From positions 1 through 63,750 of the forward strand of contig DALS01000066.1 in the NCBI GenBank assembly GCA_002499445.1: a DNA stretch of 63,750 bases, written 5' to 3'. This document shows, piece after piece, positions 26,107 to 35,392 of the stretch. Both the position numbers and the translations under genes were made by a program. Below the pieces are notes generated by a model. That model worked only from the letters and a program-made list of their open reading frames with translations, had not been told where the DNA came from and made no database searches. Positions within the stretch are counted from its first letter, which is position 1; every line of letters starts with the position of its first letter. This stretch comes from Methanosarcina sp. UBA293. Its GTDB lineage: Archaea > Halobacteriota > Methanosarcinia > Methanosarcinales > Methanosarcinaceae.

Positions 26107-26951
26107 CCTCATTCTATAACCTATAAAAACAGAACTTACCTTTTTCATTATAAACACATTTTCAGGTAAATTACGCTTTTTCCTTCTTTCTTCTCCTATA
26201 TTTGAGAGTGCTTTTACCTGGAAATCGGAAGAATGCAGAGCGAGCTTATCCTAAAATCAGAACAAACATATCCCAAAATTTGTTCTATTTTTAAATCATT
26301 GTAAGTTTTCAGGATCACTTTCCATGGTCAGATACTTAATTGGCTATTCCAGAAAAAAATTCAAAAATCAAACTTTGAGTTTCGTGATAGGCTCAAAGTT
26401 AAGCTACTTAAAGATTTTTTTAGGTAATAGCCAGCCTTTTTACCTTTTTTGATATTTTGAGTACTTATTGATCGTGGCAGGAGAGTAGCGTCTTTAATGG
26501 AGCTTTTCACGCTCGACGAAGGAGAGCGGCCTTTTTGCAACAACCGTAATAGGCCGTCTGAGCAGAACTTGTCAACGCGCTCCCCGGCACGGCTTCTTTC
26601 AGTGTGCAAAGAAAAAGAAGCAAACTATCTCTTAATCACACTTTTTGTTACAGCTGCAGCGTAAAAATCCAAAAATTAGACTTAACTCACTCTAATTCAA
26701 ATTTTATTATTTAAATAATATTTAAACGTTTACGAAGACTATTCAAATATTTACGATTTAGATTTATAAGCTATCGACTTCCTGCCTCCTGAAGATTAGA
26801 CTATGTTTTTAATAATAATTTTTAATAATTTACAGTTTATTGATTTCTAAAGAGGGCATCTGGGAAAAGGTAAATAAATCTGCGAAAAGGTAAATAATAT
26901 AGATAGAAAAATAATGGAAGAAGAAGACATAGAAGTAGGAGGAAGAGTAGA
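26107..26951. other. long intergenic region with a GC-richer structured patch
   Basis: About 850 bases. Most is AT-rich. The patch 26470-26640 is clearly richer in GC and contains complementary segments (cggcct at 26529 and aggccg at 26551) that could form a hairpin; it may be a repeat element or RNA. An 82-codon minus frame over it lacks a ribosome-binding site and looks spurious. Confidence 0.4.
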
Positions 26952-26999
26952 ATAAAGATTCCTGAAATTAAAAAACGAGAGAAAATATACCTCTTACTC

Positions 27000-27338
27000 G
27001 TGGGTATATTTCTCTCAGCTATTCTCTTTTATTCCTTCTATATCGGCCAGCTTTTCTGGGGCATAGTTATTGATATTCTCATTCTGAGGCTTTACTTCCT
27101 GATGAAAAAGGAAAAGAGTTACTTCACTGCATACGATCTGGATGAAGAAGAAGCCGGAACTCCTTCCGACCCGGAAATAAAAAGGAAAATCAGGCTTGCA
27201 AATATTGCAATTACCCTTTTCGTACTCATGCTGATCATTTATTCGTACTTTGCCTTCCAGTTCATCTTTGGAATTGTTGCAGGCCTGCTGATTTTACTTT
27301 ATGTGCACATGCTTCTGTTTACGAAAGATAACCTTTAA
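27000..27338 (+). CDS. small membrane protein with two LonB-like transmembrane hairpins
   Basis: A 112-residue protein from GTG 27000. It has two membrane hairpins, FYSFYIGQLFWGIVIDILIL and IIYSYFAFQFIFGIVAGLLI, joined by an acidic loop. Both resemble the single membrane hairpin of LonB 1.4 kb downstream (IIYSYFVGQLLWGIIAGIMI). The frame is open and protein-like upstream (IKIPEIKKREKIYLLL) to about 26952, with aggagga at 26937-26943 but no canonical start. A second frame begins ATG 26914 (MEEEDIEVGGRVE) and would join it if one base were missing near 26951. So the N-terminus is unresolved: non-canonical start or 1-nt deletion. Confidence 0.7.
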   Translation: MGIFLSAILFYSFYIGQLFWGIVIDILILRLYFLMKKEKSYFTAYDLDEEEAGTPSDPEIKRKIRLANIAITLFVLMLIIYSYFAFQFIFGIVAGLLILLYVHMLLFTKDNL

Positions 27339-28204
27339 AGTTCGGAATTTTCCGATTTTACTCCATTTACCGGTATATCTGGATTTTCCACCTTTTCTTG
27401 TTTTTCCAAATTTTCCCGGTTTTCTACCTTCTCCAGTGCTTCCAGTTTTTCAAGTCTTTCTCTGGTTAAAGCAATGGCTGCTTTTATATTCTCATTTTCG
27501 GGCTGCTGGGCAAGAATGTTCTCCTGCATGGCTAGGGCTTTTTCAAGATTTGACTTTGCAACATCGTGTTTTTCCGGACTCTGCTGAGTTAGGCAGTCTC
27601 CGAGCTGGCTGAGCGCGACTGCAAGCTCTGCCTGATAGCCCAGGTTGTCGGGGCTTTCTTCAAAGAGCTTTTCGTAAAGCTCAATTGCTTGCCTAAGGAT
27701 TTCGTATGCTCCTTCGTAAGAGCCCATGTCTGTAAGGAGTGCCCCGTAATTGTTTAGGTTCTCGCCGGCGTAGGATCGGAAGACCACATTTTCAGGCTCT
27801 TTTGCCAGGAGATTTACGTAAACCTCACGGGCGCGGACATAACACTCGGCAGCTCGTTTATTTTCACCTTTCTTTTTAAGAAGGTTTCCTGTATTGCTCA
27901 GGGTTGTACCCATGTAGTGCTGGTAATCGACATTCTCAGGATCGGCTTTAAGAAGTTCTGAACCTGCATCGAGCGCTTTTTCATAAGTCTCGAGTGCTTC
28001 ATCGTATCTCGATGCAGTGTAAAAAATGCCTCCACGCATAAAAAGAATATAATAAAGGGCATCAGTAGATTTTGCTTTCCTTGCTGAGTCTTCGGCTTTA
28101 TTTAGAGTTTGAAGGGCTTTATCCAGTTTTCCTTTCTTGATCTGGGATACAGCACTGTGAATTTGCTTCAAAAGTAGAAGACTTTTTACCTTACTTCTTG
28201 CCAT
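27335..28204 (-). CDS. TPR-repeat protein
   Basis: A 289-residue soluble protein made of about five to six tetratricopeptide repeats (for example ALYYILFMRGGIFYTASRYD, GTTLSNTGNLLKKKGENKRA, YGALLTDMGSYEGAYEIL, LAVALSQLGDCLTQQSP). It ends in a low-complexity acidic/basic coil (EKLEALEKVENRENLEKQEK). TPRs mediate protein-protein contacts; the partner is unknown. It converges on the membrane protein gene, with a 4-bp overlap of 3' ends, and diverges from lonB across a 500-bp regulatory region. The start ATG 28204 has taggagga-like sequence just upstream on the minus strand. Confidence 0.85.
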   Translation of the reverse strand: MARSKVKSLLLLKQIHSAVSQIKKGKLDKALQTLNKAEDSARKAKSTDALYYILFMRGGIFYTASRYDEALETYEKALDAGSELLKADPENVDYQHYMGTTLSNTGNLLKKKGENKRAAECYVRAREVYVNLLAKEPENVVFRSYAGENLNNYGALLTDMGSYEGAYEILRQAIELYEKLFEESPDNLGYQAELAVALSQLGDCLTQQSPEKHDVAKSNLEKALAMQENILAQQPENENIKAAIALTRERLEKLEALEKVENRENLEKQEKVENPDIPVNGVKSENSEL

Positions 28205-28701
28205 AGGAGGAAAATGCCTCTTGTTTTTTTAAATAGTTATCGATGCTGGCTACGAGTACTCGGAAGGACACATTCTTAAATTGCGCTGAAAATTATGTTG
28301 AATGAATAGCCACTGAACTAGCAATCAATGCTCAATGTATATATAGAGGAAATATCATAAAAAGCCAAAAATTTCTTAACATTATTAAGTTGAGGATTGA
28401 TTTTCCAATTGTATCTCCAAGCCAAATTCACACACAACTAGCAAATGGTATATAACAAGAGATTTCTATACAATGTATATGCAATTGTAGGTTATGCAAT
28501 TGTAGGTTAATATTATATAGAGTAGGTTTATATAATTAGCCGAAGTATAGATGGGGTTACAGTAACTTTAGCAACTTGTTATTGTAATATCCGCTTTTTG
28601 CCAATAATTCTATCATTGAGTTTGTTACTTTTTCGAAAACGTCAGGTATATATACCGTTCAGTAACGTCTATTCAATAACGTTCGAATATGTGAGCTAAC
28701 C
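28205..28701. promoter_or_regulatory. intergenic/promoter region of lonB, with palindromic TATA element
   Basis: Contains a 12-bp perfect palindrome GGTATATATACC (28645-28656), 45 bp before the lonB start, so it overlaps the probable TATA box. Repeated taacgt elements flank it, and a 15-bp tandem repeat (tatgcaattgtaggt, twice) lies at 28479-28508. An operator-controlled promoter is plausible. Confidence 0.5.
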
Positions 28702-30798
28702 ATGGTGTATAATAATAATCAGAACATAGACGAGTCTTCAGGGAAGATAGCTGAACCCGTTCAAAATACGGATAAGCCTATCCTAGACGTAGACAAGTCT
28801 GCGGCCGACCAGAAGAGGGACGAGTCTGGCATAGGTATGCCTGATCCTGAATCCAGTCAAATTAAGGCCGAGTCTGAGTCCAATCAGGAAATGGATGAAG
28901 ATGTTGACATCGGCTTCCCGTTTGAAAATACTTCTAATATAGATGTACCCAAACTTCTTATCGACCAAGTACTTGGTCAGGAGCATGCTGTAGAAGTAGT
29001 AAAAAAGGCGGCTAGCCAGAGACGGCACATCATGATGATAGGGACCCCAGGCACAGGGAAATCCCTGCTTGCAAAAGCAATGGCAGAACTTCTTCCTAAA
29101 GAAGAACTTAAGGATATCCTTGTATATCCTAACATGGAAGACCTGAATAATCCTAAAATCAGGGAGGTTCCTGCTGGGAAAGGCAGAGAAATTGTCATGG
29201 CTCACAAGATGGAGGCCAGGAAGAAAGCCCAGGCCAGAAATATGCTCATGATGCTTTTTGTTGTGGGCATCATTATCTACTCTTATTTTGTTGGTCAATT
29301 ACTCTGGGGTATTATCGCAGGCATCATGATTCTCATGCTAACCCGCCAGTTTTTGCCTAAAGAAGAAATGATGATCCCAAAAATGGCGGTTTCCAATTAT
29401 GACAAAGAGCACGCACCCTATATTGATGCAACCGGAGCTCACGCAGGAGCTCTGCTTGGGGATGTAAGACACGATCCGTTCCAGTCAGGCGGGCTTGAGA
29501 CTCCTGCCCACGACAGGGTAGAGGCAGGAGATATCCACAAGGCCCACAAAGGCGTACTCTTTATTGACGAAATCAATACTCTCAGACTGGAATCCCAGCA
29601 GAGTCTGCTGACTGCGCTCCAGGAGAAGGAGTACCCAATTACCGGGCAATCTGAGAGAAGTTCAGGTGCACTTGTCAAAACCGAGCCTGTACCCTGTGAC
29701 TTTATTATGGTCTCGGCAGGAAACCTGGATGCCGTGCAGAAAATGCACCCTGCGCTCAGGTCGAGAATAAAAGGCTACGGTTACGAAGTCTACATGCGTG
29801 ACTCGATGGAAGATACTCCCGAGAACCGGAAGAAAATGGTCCGTTTCGTAGCTCAGGAAGTTGTCAGGGACGGGCATATCCCTCACTTCAATGAAGGCGC
29901 AGTAGAAGAAGTGGTCCGTGAAGCCAGAAGGCGGGCAGGCAGGAAAGGGCACCTTACCCTCAAACTGCGTGACCTTGGCGGTCTCGTCCGCGTGGCAGGG
30001 GACATTGCCCATTCCGAAGGCGCTCAATTAACAACCGCAGAGCATGTACTTGCGGCAAAAAGAATTGCAAGGTCCATTGAACAGCAGCTTGCAGACAGCT
30101 ACCTGGAACAGCGCAAGGCATACGAATCCTTCCTCAGAAAAGGTTCGGCTGTGGGCAGGGTTAATGGACTTGCGGTCATGGGTGGAGACTCAGGAATTGT
30201 GCTCCCAATCGTATCCGAAGTCACTCCTGCAATTTCCGGAGCCGAAGGAAGAATTATAGCAACAGGTAAACTCAAGACGATTGCAAAAGAAGCGGTGCAA
30301 AACGTATCTGCTGTGATTAAGAATATGACAGGTACGGACATATCCAGACATGATGTCCATATCCAGTTTGTAGGAACTTACGAAGGTGTGGAAGGAGATA
30401 GTGCATCGGTTTCAATTGCAACTGCTGTTATATCTGCCATCGAAAAGATTCCTGTGGATCAGACTGTAGCAATGACAGGTTCCCTTTCAGTCAGGGGCGA
30501 TGTCTTGCCTGTAGGCGGAGTTACCTATAAGATTGAGGCTGCGGCCCAAGCCGGCATGAAAAAAGTCATTATTCCTAAAGCAAATGAGGCAGATGTTCTT
30601 ATCGAGAAATCATACCGGGAAAAGATTCAGATTATCCCTGTTTCCTCTATTGCTGAGGTAATGGAACACAGCCTTGTGGGCCCGAGAAAGAACTCAATTA
30701 TTGAAAAACTCCGAAGTATTACAAGGCTCAGCTTTGATATTCCTGAGGTCTCACCTGCTACCGTACAGGCTAAGAATCTTTTTGGGTGCAGGAACTGA
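28702..30798 (+). CDS. lonB: membrane-anchored archaeal Lon protease (LonB)
   Basis: ATP-dependent processive protease of the cytoplasmic face of the membrane. It is 698 aa. An acidic, low-complexity N-terminal extension (1-75) precedes the AAA+ domain with Walker A GTPGTGKS (about 114). A transmembrane hairpin (about 180-213) is inserted between Walker A and Walker B (GVLFIDEIN, about 285). The C-terminal protease domain has catalytic Ser in EGDSASVSIATAV (about 566) and Lys in VTYKIEAA (about 609). This layout is diagnostic of LonB. It is followed by tldD and tldE, probably in one operon (2-bp gaps). A palindromic TATA region suggests regulation. Confidence 0.95.
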   Translation: MVYNNNQNIDESSGKIAEPVQNTDKPILDVDKSAADQKRDESGIGMPDPESSQIKAESESNQEMDEDVDIGFPFENTSNIDVPKLLIDQVLGQEHAVEVVKKAASQRRHIMMIGTPGTGKSLLAKAMAELLPKEELKDILVYPNMEDLNNPKIREVPAGKGREIVMAHKMEARKKAQARNMLMMLFVVGIIIYSYFVGQLLWGIIAGIMILMLTRQFLPKEEMMIPKMAVSNYDKEHAPYIDATGAHAGALLGDVRHDPFQSGGLETPAHDRVEAGDIHKAHKGVLFIDEINTLRLESQQSLLTALQEKEYPITGQSERSSGALVKTEPVPCDFIMVSAGNLDAVQKMHPALRSRIKGYGYEVYMRDSMEDTPENRKKMVRFVAQEVVRDGHIPHFNEGAVEEVVREARRRAGRKGHLTLKLRDLGGLVRVAGDIAHSEGAQLTTAEHVLAAKRIARSIEQQLADSYLEQRKAYESFLRKGSAVGRVNGLAVMGGDSGIVLPIVSEVTPAISGAEGRIIATGKLKTIAKEAVQNVSAVIKNMTGTDISRHDVHIQFVGTYEGVEGDSASVSIATAVISAIEKIPVDQTVAMTGSLSVRGDVLPVGGVTYKIEAAAQAGMKKVIIPKANEADVLIEKSYREKIQIIPVSSIAEVMEHSLVGPRKNSIIEKLRSITRLSFDIPEVSPATVQAKNLFGCRN

Positions 30799-30800
30799 TC

Positions 30801-32141
30801 ATGACAGGTATTATGCAGGATATTAAATTTTATGACTGCAGGGTAATTGAGGGCAGTTCCACCTCAATTATTCTGGATAACGGAAAGATTGAGGAGATTT
30901 CCAGAAACTTCACAAAAGGGGCTGGCATAAGGGCCCTCTGTGGAGGTTCCTGGGGCTATACCTCGGTAGAAGGGGATATCGACCTTAAAAAAGGTGTCAA
31001 AGCTGCCTCAAAACTTGCTTTTTCTATGAATGCCAGTACCCCAAAGGAAGATGTCGAACTTGCGGTCATAAATCCTCCTGAGGTGAAGGACCTTCCTGAA
31101 ATCAGAATTGACCCGAGGGGTGTCTCTATTGAGGAAAAAGTCGATCTTTTAAAAAGCATAGAAAGCAGTGCAAAAGTAAAGGGCGTCAACAGTACTAAAG
31201 TGATGTACCTGGAGTCTGAGTTTAAAGTCGAGTACAGGAGTTCCGATGGTATTGAGTCGGGTTATGAGCTTATGAACGTCGGTTTTGCAGTTTCTGCAGT
31301 TGCTTCCGAGAATGGCGTGTACCAGGCAGGCAGAGAGAGCCGTTTTGGGTATGGGTATGAGCTTTTTGAAAACGAAAACGTTCTGGAACTTGCCGGCAAG
31401 GCAGGAAATACCGCAGTCGAGCTTCTCAATGCGAAAACCCCCAAAGGCGGAGAAATGCCTGTGATTCTTGACCAGGAATTAGCTGGCGTTTTTGCCCATG
31501 AAGCAGTTGGGCACGCCTCCGAGGCTGATCTTGTCCTTGAAGGAGATTCTATTCTTGAAAACAGGATCGGAGAGCAGATTGCATCTCCTATTATTACGAT
31601 TATCGATGATCCCACCCTGCACGACTTCGGATACTATCCTTTTGATGCCGAAGGGGCACAATCAAGAAGGACAGAGATAATTAAGAACGGAATTTTCAAT
31701 TCCTATCTCCATTCTCGGGAAACTGCAGCGAAACTTGGAGGAACTCCAGGGAACTCCAGAGCTCAGGGTTATTCCATGCCTGTTGTCAGGATGAGCAATA
31801 CCTTTGTAGATAATGGAGATACCAAATTTGAAGAAATGCTTGAAGAAATAAAAGATGGAATATATCTCATAGGGTCCAGAGGAGGACAGGTGAATACCGG
31901 GGAAGGGATTTTCCAGTTCAATGCTGAAAAAGGTTACTTGATAAGGAACGGAGAACTCACCGAACTTGTACGGGACGTTTCTCTCTCAGGCAAAACCCTT
32001 GAGATTCTTAATCATGTAAGTCTTGTGGGAAATGACCTGAAAATGACTGCAGGTAGATGTGGAAAAGCCGGACAGGTTGTACCTGTTTCAGATGGCTCAC
32101 CTCACCTTTCTATCTCAAAAGCCCTTGTGGGAGGTGCCTGA
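30801..32141 (+). CDS. tldD: TldD-type metalloprotease subunit
   Basis: Zinc protease subunit of the TldD/TldE (PmbA) complex, which in bacteria finishes processing of microcin B17 and degrades unfolded peptides. The metal motif HEAVGHASEAD (HExxxH, nt 31498-31530) is intact, so this is the catalytic subunit. The 446-residue protein starts at ATG 30801, two bases after the lonB stop; the frame also extends into lonB but family members begin here. tldE follows after two bases. Sharing an operon with Lon suggests a common protein-turnover unit (inference). Confidence 0.9.
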   Translation: MTGIMQDIKFYDCRVIEGSSTSIILDNGKIEEISRNFTKGAGIRALCGGSWGYTSVEGDIDLKKGVKAASKLAFSMNASTPKEDVELAVINPPEVKDLPEIRIDPRGVSIEEKVDLLKSIESSAKVKGVNSTKVMYLESEFKVEYRSSDGIESGYELMNVGFAVSAVASENGVYQAGRESRFGYGYELFENENVLELAGKAGNTAVELLNAKTPKGGEMPVILDQELAGVFAHEAVGHASEADLVLEGDSILENRIGEQIASPIITIIDDPTLHDFGYYPFDAEGAQSRRTEIIKNGIFNSYLHSRETAAKLGGTPGNSRAQGYSMPVVRMSNTFVDNGDTKFEEMLEEIKDGIYLIGSRGGQVNTGEGIFQFNAEKGYLIRNGELTELVRDVSLSGKTLEILNHVSLVGNDLKMTAGRCGKAGQVVPVSDGSPHLSISKALVGGA

Positions 32142-32143
32142 GG

Positions 32144-33454
32144 ATGTATGAGCTTGCAAGAAAAGCCCTCAGGCTTGCAGAAATAGCAGGGGCTGAAGAG
32201 GCTGAAATATATTATGCTGCAAGTCACTCTACAGGCGTGAACTTCAAAAAGGACTCCATAGAGAATGCTAAAGACCGTTTATCAGAAGGCATAGGAATCC
32301 GGGCCATAGTAAACGGAGCTGTTGGTTTTGCAAGTACGAATTCGGCAGCGCAAATAGAAAATGCTGTTGAGGTTGCCGTTGCTGAAGCTAGGGTCAGGGA
32401 AAGTGACCCTGATTGGGTAAGCCTTCCTTCTAATGGGAATTATCCCACGGTTTCGGGTATCTTCGATAAAAAAGTCGAGGCCCTGGAACTTGAGACTTGT
32501 ATTGAGTATTCCCTGGAACTTATTGAAGGTACAAAAGAGATCCCAGGCACGCTTCCGACTTCAGGAGGCTTTACCCGGGCAAAAAGCAAACAGCTAATCC
32601 TGAACACAAACGGCATAGAAGTCGAGGAAGAATCAACAGCAGTTTCCGGTTTTGTGGATGTCATTACGGTAAATGGACAGACTTCAACAGCCTATGACTT
32701 CGCAGTTTCTCGTTCTCTTGATATTGATTTCTTTGCTCTCGGAAAAAATGCAGCCGAACTTGCCCTGAAGTCTAATGACGGAATAAAGATCGAGCCTCAA
32801 AAGACTGATGTAATTTTCCATCCTTTCGCTTTATCAGATATTATTGGGGAAGCACTTGCTCCTTCCCTTGACGCGGATAATATCCAGAAAGGAAGGTCTG
32901 GTTTGATAGGAAAAATCGGGGAAGAGCTTGCAGTACCAGAACTCAGTATCTATGATGACGGGTTGATTGAAGCAGGAATCGAGACTTCTGTTTCGGACGA
33001 TGAAGGGGTTCCCTCACAGCGCACAACCTTGATTGAGAAAGGCGTGCTTGAGACTTACCTCTATGACAGTTATACTGCAGGAAAAGCAGGCGTAAAAAGC
33101 ACAGGAAACGGCTCAAGGTCTTCTTATACAAGTCCGCCTTCAGTAGGGCTCAGGAACTTTATCATTGATTATCCTCAGACAGATATTATTGCTGATACTC
33201 AGTCCGGGATCTTTGTGAATACGGTAATCGGTGCCCACACTGCAAACTCAATTTCAGGAGACTTCTCCGTAGAAGCCAGAAATGCTTTCACAATCAAAGA
33301 TGGGGCTCTTGATAAACCTGTAAAGTCCCTGATGATCTCAGGTAATGCTTTTGAGCTCTTAAAACAAATCACAGGAGCTGGCTTTGATGTCAGGAAAGTC
33401 GGAGGAATAATTACACCCTCCATTCGGGTTTCAAACATGAGTGTAGTAGGTTAA
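32144..33454 (+). CDS. tldE: TldE/PmbA partner subunit
   Basis: A 436-residue non-metallo partner of TldD. It has the typical N-terminus (YELARKALRLAEIAGAEEAE), GIGIRAIVNGAVGFAST and the C-terminal KSLMISGNAFELLKQI, but no HExxxH, as expected of TldE. ATG 32144 (ctgagg just upstream) is chosen over earlier frame-openers that would overlap tldD. It is the last gene of the lonB operon; a terminator-like hairpin follows directly. Confidence 0.9.
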   Translation: MYELARKALRLAEIAGAEEAEIYYAASHSTGVNFKKDSIENAKDRLSEGIGIRAIVNGAVGFASTNSAAQIENAVEVAVAEARVRESDPDWVSLPSNGNYPTVSGIFDKKVEALELETCIEYSLELIEGTKEIPGTLPTSGGFTRAKSKQLILNTNGIEVEEESTAVSGFVDVITVNGQTSTAYDFAVSRSLDIDFFALGKNAAELALKSNDGIKIEPQKTDVIFHPFALSDIIGEALAPSLDADNIQKGRSGLIGKIGEELAVPELSIYDDGLIEAGIETSVSDDEGVPSQRTTLIEKGVLETYLYDSYTAGKAGVKSTGNGSRSSYTSPPSVGLRNFIIDYPQTDIIADTQSGIFVNTVIGAHTANSISGDFSVEARNAFTIKDGALDKPVKSLMISGNAFELLKQITGAGFDVRKVGGIITPSIRVSNMSVVG

Positions 33455-33490
33455 AGGCTCTTAACTCTTAAAGAGCCTTCTTTTTTCAAG
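33455..33490 (+). terminator. hairpin terminator after tldE
   Basis: aggctctt (33455-33462) pairs with aagagcct (33471-33478) across an 8-base loop and is followed by tcttttttc. It is placed directly after the tldE stop. Confidence 0.6.
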
Positions 33491-33631
33491 AATTAATCCT
33501 TCTAAAGTGTAATCATAAACAATTATACAGAATAACAGATAGAATTTAATTTAATCCATATTCAAATTTAACAGAATAAGATTTAATTTGACTAAAATTA
33601 TATCCAAGTTTTTCTTCGATAGATGGAGACT

Positions 33632-33650
33632 GTAGCCTTTCAAAGGCTAC
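33632..33650. terminator. perfect 9-bp hairpin between convergent operons
   Basis: gtagccttt and aaaggctac are separated by one base. It lies 28 bp beyond the 3' end of the minus-strand PhoU-like gene and could end transcription from either side. Confidence 0.45.
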
Positions 33651-33677
33651 CTGAATGTTACTAAAAAGGATGAATAA

Positions 33678-34367
33678 TTATCTTCTGAGAATCATGGTTC
33701 TCAGGCGATCAGCAGCGCTTGCTGACTTATCGGCAATGCCTCCTATTCTTTCGACAAGTCCAATCAGGTGACAAACGCCTGCGCCTCCTATAGCCTCTTC
33801 GTTTTCGAAGATCTTTTTTAAGAGGGCGGTTTCAAGCACATCTACATCATGTTCCAAGCTCTCGACTTCAGGAATTATTCTCAGGGTATCCTTAATTTCT
33901 TCCTTGCTAAAAGAAGTTGCAAGAAGCTTGTAAAGCGCGCCTGCGAGTTCACGGTACAGCCTTGCGGTCTTCAGGGAAGTGGCCATCAATTCCAGAAAGC
34001 CTTCTTTAATTTCTTCAGGAACAGTTTCACAGGGCCGAAGGGTCATCCAGTAGGCGGCAGCCTGGGCAAAATCGGCAATAGAATCCTGCTGCTTAAGGAA
34101 GGAAAGGAGGTCTTTTTTATTCACAGGCAGCCTGACTGAAGAGGGAATGCCTGCCCTTACTTTCTGTTTGAGTTTATCAGCCTCATGTTCCAGTATGTCA
34201 ATTTCTTCTGTCCTCTCTTCCAGGACGGCTCTGTCTCCTTTACAGTAGGCTTCCATTGCTTCAGCCAGCTTTTCAACTGCCAGCACTCCCTTTTTAGCGT
34301 GTGTTTCCAGAGGCACAAAGGGAGATTCGCTGACAACGTCAAGGACGGAACGGATGTAGTCTTTCAT
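33678..34367 (-). CDS. PhoU-like phosphate transport regulator (DUF47)
   Basis: A 229-residue all-helical protein of the DUF47/PhoU_div family (KGVLAVEKLAEAMEAYCKGD, DILEHEADKLKQKVRAGI, LSFLKQQDSIADFAQAAAYW). Such proteins accompany low-affinity phosphate permeases and probably bind metal clusters through the conserved Glu/Asp helix motifs (EhxxD). Its ATG overlaps the stop of the PiT permease gene (ATGA, 34364-34367), so it is translationally coupled and likely regulates that transporter. Confidence 0.9.
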   Translation of the reverse strand: MKDYIRSVLDVVSESPFVPLETHAKKGVLAVEKLAEAMEAYCKGDRAVLEERTEEIDILEHEADKLKQKVRAGIPSSVRLPVNKKDLLSFLKQQDSIADFAQAAAYWMTLRPCETVPEEIKEGFLELMATSLKTARLYRELAGALYKLLATSFSKEEIKDTLRIIPEVESLEHDVDVLETALLKKIFENEEAIGGAGVCHLIGLVERIGGIADKSASAADRLRTMILRR

Positions 34368-35392
34368 AAAAAGATCACCTCAAGCCCCACAAAGATCAAT
34401 GCCGATGTAAGGGCAGCTATAGGAACTGTTGCTATCCAGGAAGATATAATCCTCCAGACCACGCGCAGGTCAACGGCTGCGATTCCGCCTGCAAGCCCAA
34501 CCCCTATAACCGAACCGACAAGCGTATGTGTAGTCGAGATCGGAAGGGAACTGTAACTGTGAAGCAGAACCACTGAGGCTGTTGCAAACTCTGCGGAAAA
34601 ACCACGTGTCGGTGTAAGTTCCGTAATCTTTGAACCGATGGTTTCAACCACTTTATAACCCCAGGTGGCCATTCCTATAACCATACCAAGGCCTCCCATT
34701 ACAAGTATCCATACAGGGACTTCGACTCCTAGTATTCCCATAACCTGGAGCGCAGCAGTGAGAGGACCTACAGCGTTTGCCACGTCGTTTGATCCATGCG
34801 CAAATGCCATGTAACAAGCAGTTATGAGCTGTAAGGATATGAATTTTTTCTCAATGAGTGGAAGATCCTTAGCCCTGCGAAGAAACAGTTTTCTTATCAC
34901 AGAAAAGACAAAATAAGCAAGAAGAGCCCCAAGAACCGGGGATATGAACCAGCTGGCAATAATTCTCGTAAGTTCCTCCCAGTGAATATCAGAAAAAGAG
35001 ATAATTCCGTTACGGGCTGCAATCAGCCCAAAGCCGAGTACTGAACCAACGATAGAATGGCTGGTTGAAACGGGGAGGTTATAAAAGGTCGCAAGGGTTA
35101 CCCAGAAGCCTGCTGCAAGAATTGCAGCCAGCATACCCAAAACCACAATGTTTGGTTGGACGATACTGATCATATCAATGGGAACAATTCCTTTTGCTAT
35201 TGTCGTAGTGACCCTTTCTCCAAAAAGCACTGCACCTAAAAATTCAAACACCGCAGCAATAATAATTACCTGCTTAAGTGTTAAGGCACCCGTTCCAACC
35301 GAAGTGCCCATAGCATTTGCGAGGTCGTTTGCTCCTATATTCCAAGCCATGTAAAGGCCCGCTAAAATAAGCGCTATGACAAGTAAATCCAT
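34364..35392 (-). CDS. pit: PiT-family inorganic phosphate permease
   Basis: A polytopic membrane transporter of 342 aa with the duplicated PiT signature: NIGANDLANAMGTSVGTGAL in the N-half and AFAHGSNDVANAVGPL in the C-half. Each half also has a PVSTSHSIVGSVLG / PISTTHTLVGSVIG motif. It imports phosphate with cations. It forms an operon with the PhoU-like gene. Start ATG 35392; the upstream 900 bp are AT-rich. Confidence 0.93.
   Translation of the reverse strand: MDLLVIALILAGLYMAWNIGANDLANAMGTSVGTGALTLKQVIIIAAVFEFLGAVLFGERVTTTIAKGIVPIDMISIVQPNIVVLGMLAAILAAGFWVTLATFYNLPVSTSHSIVGSVLGFGLIAARNGIISFSDIHWEELTRIIASWFISPVLGALLAYFVFSVIRKLFLRRAKDLPLIEKKFISLQLITACYMAFAHGSNDVANAVGPLTAALQVMGILGVEVPVWILVMGGLGMVIGMATWGYKVVETIGSKITELTPTRGFSAEFATASVVLLHSYSSLPISTTHTLVGSVIGVGLAGGIAAVDLRVVWRIISSWIATVPIAALTSALIFVGLEVIFL

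Noticed and set aside
26361..26609. 82-codon minus-strand ORF in the GC-richer patch
   Set aside because: No ribosome-binding site, no motif, and the patch looks like a structured or repeated element instead.
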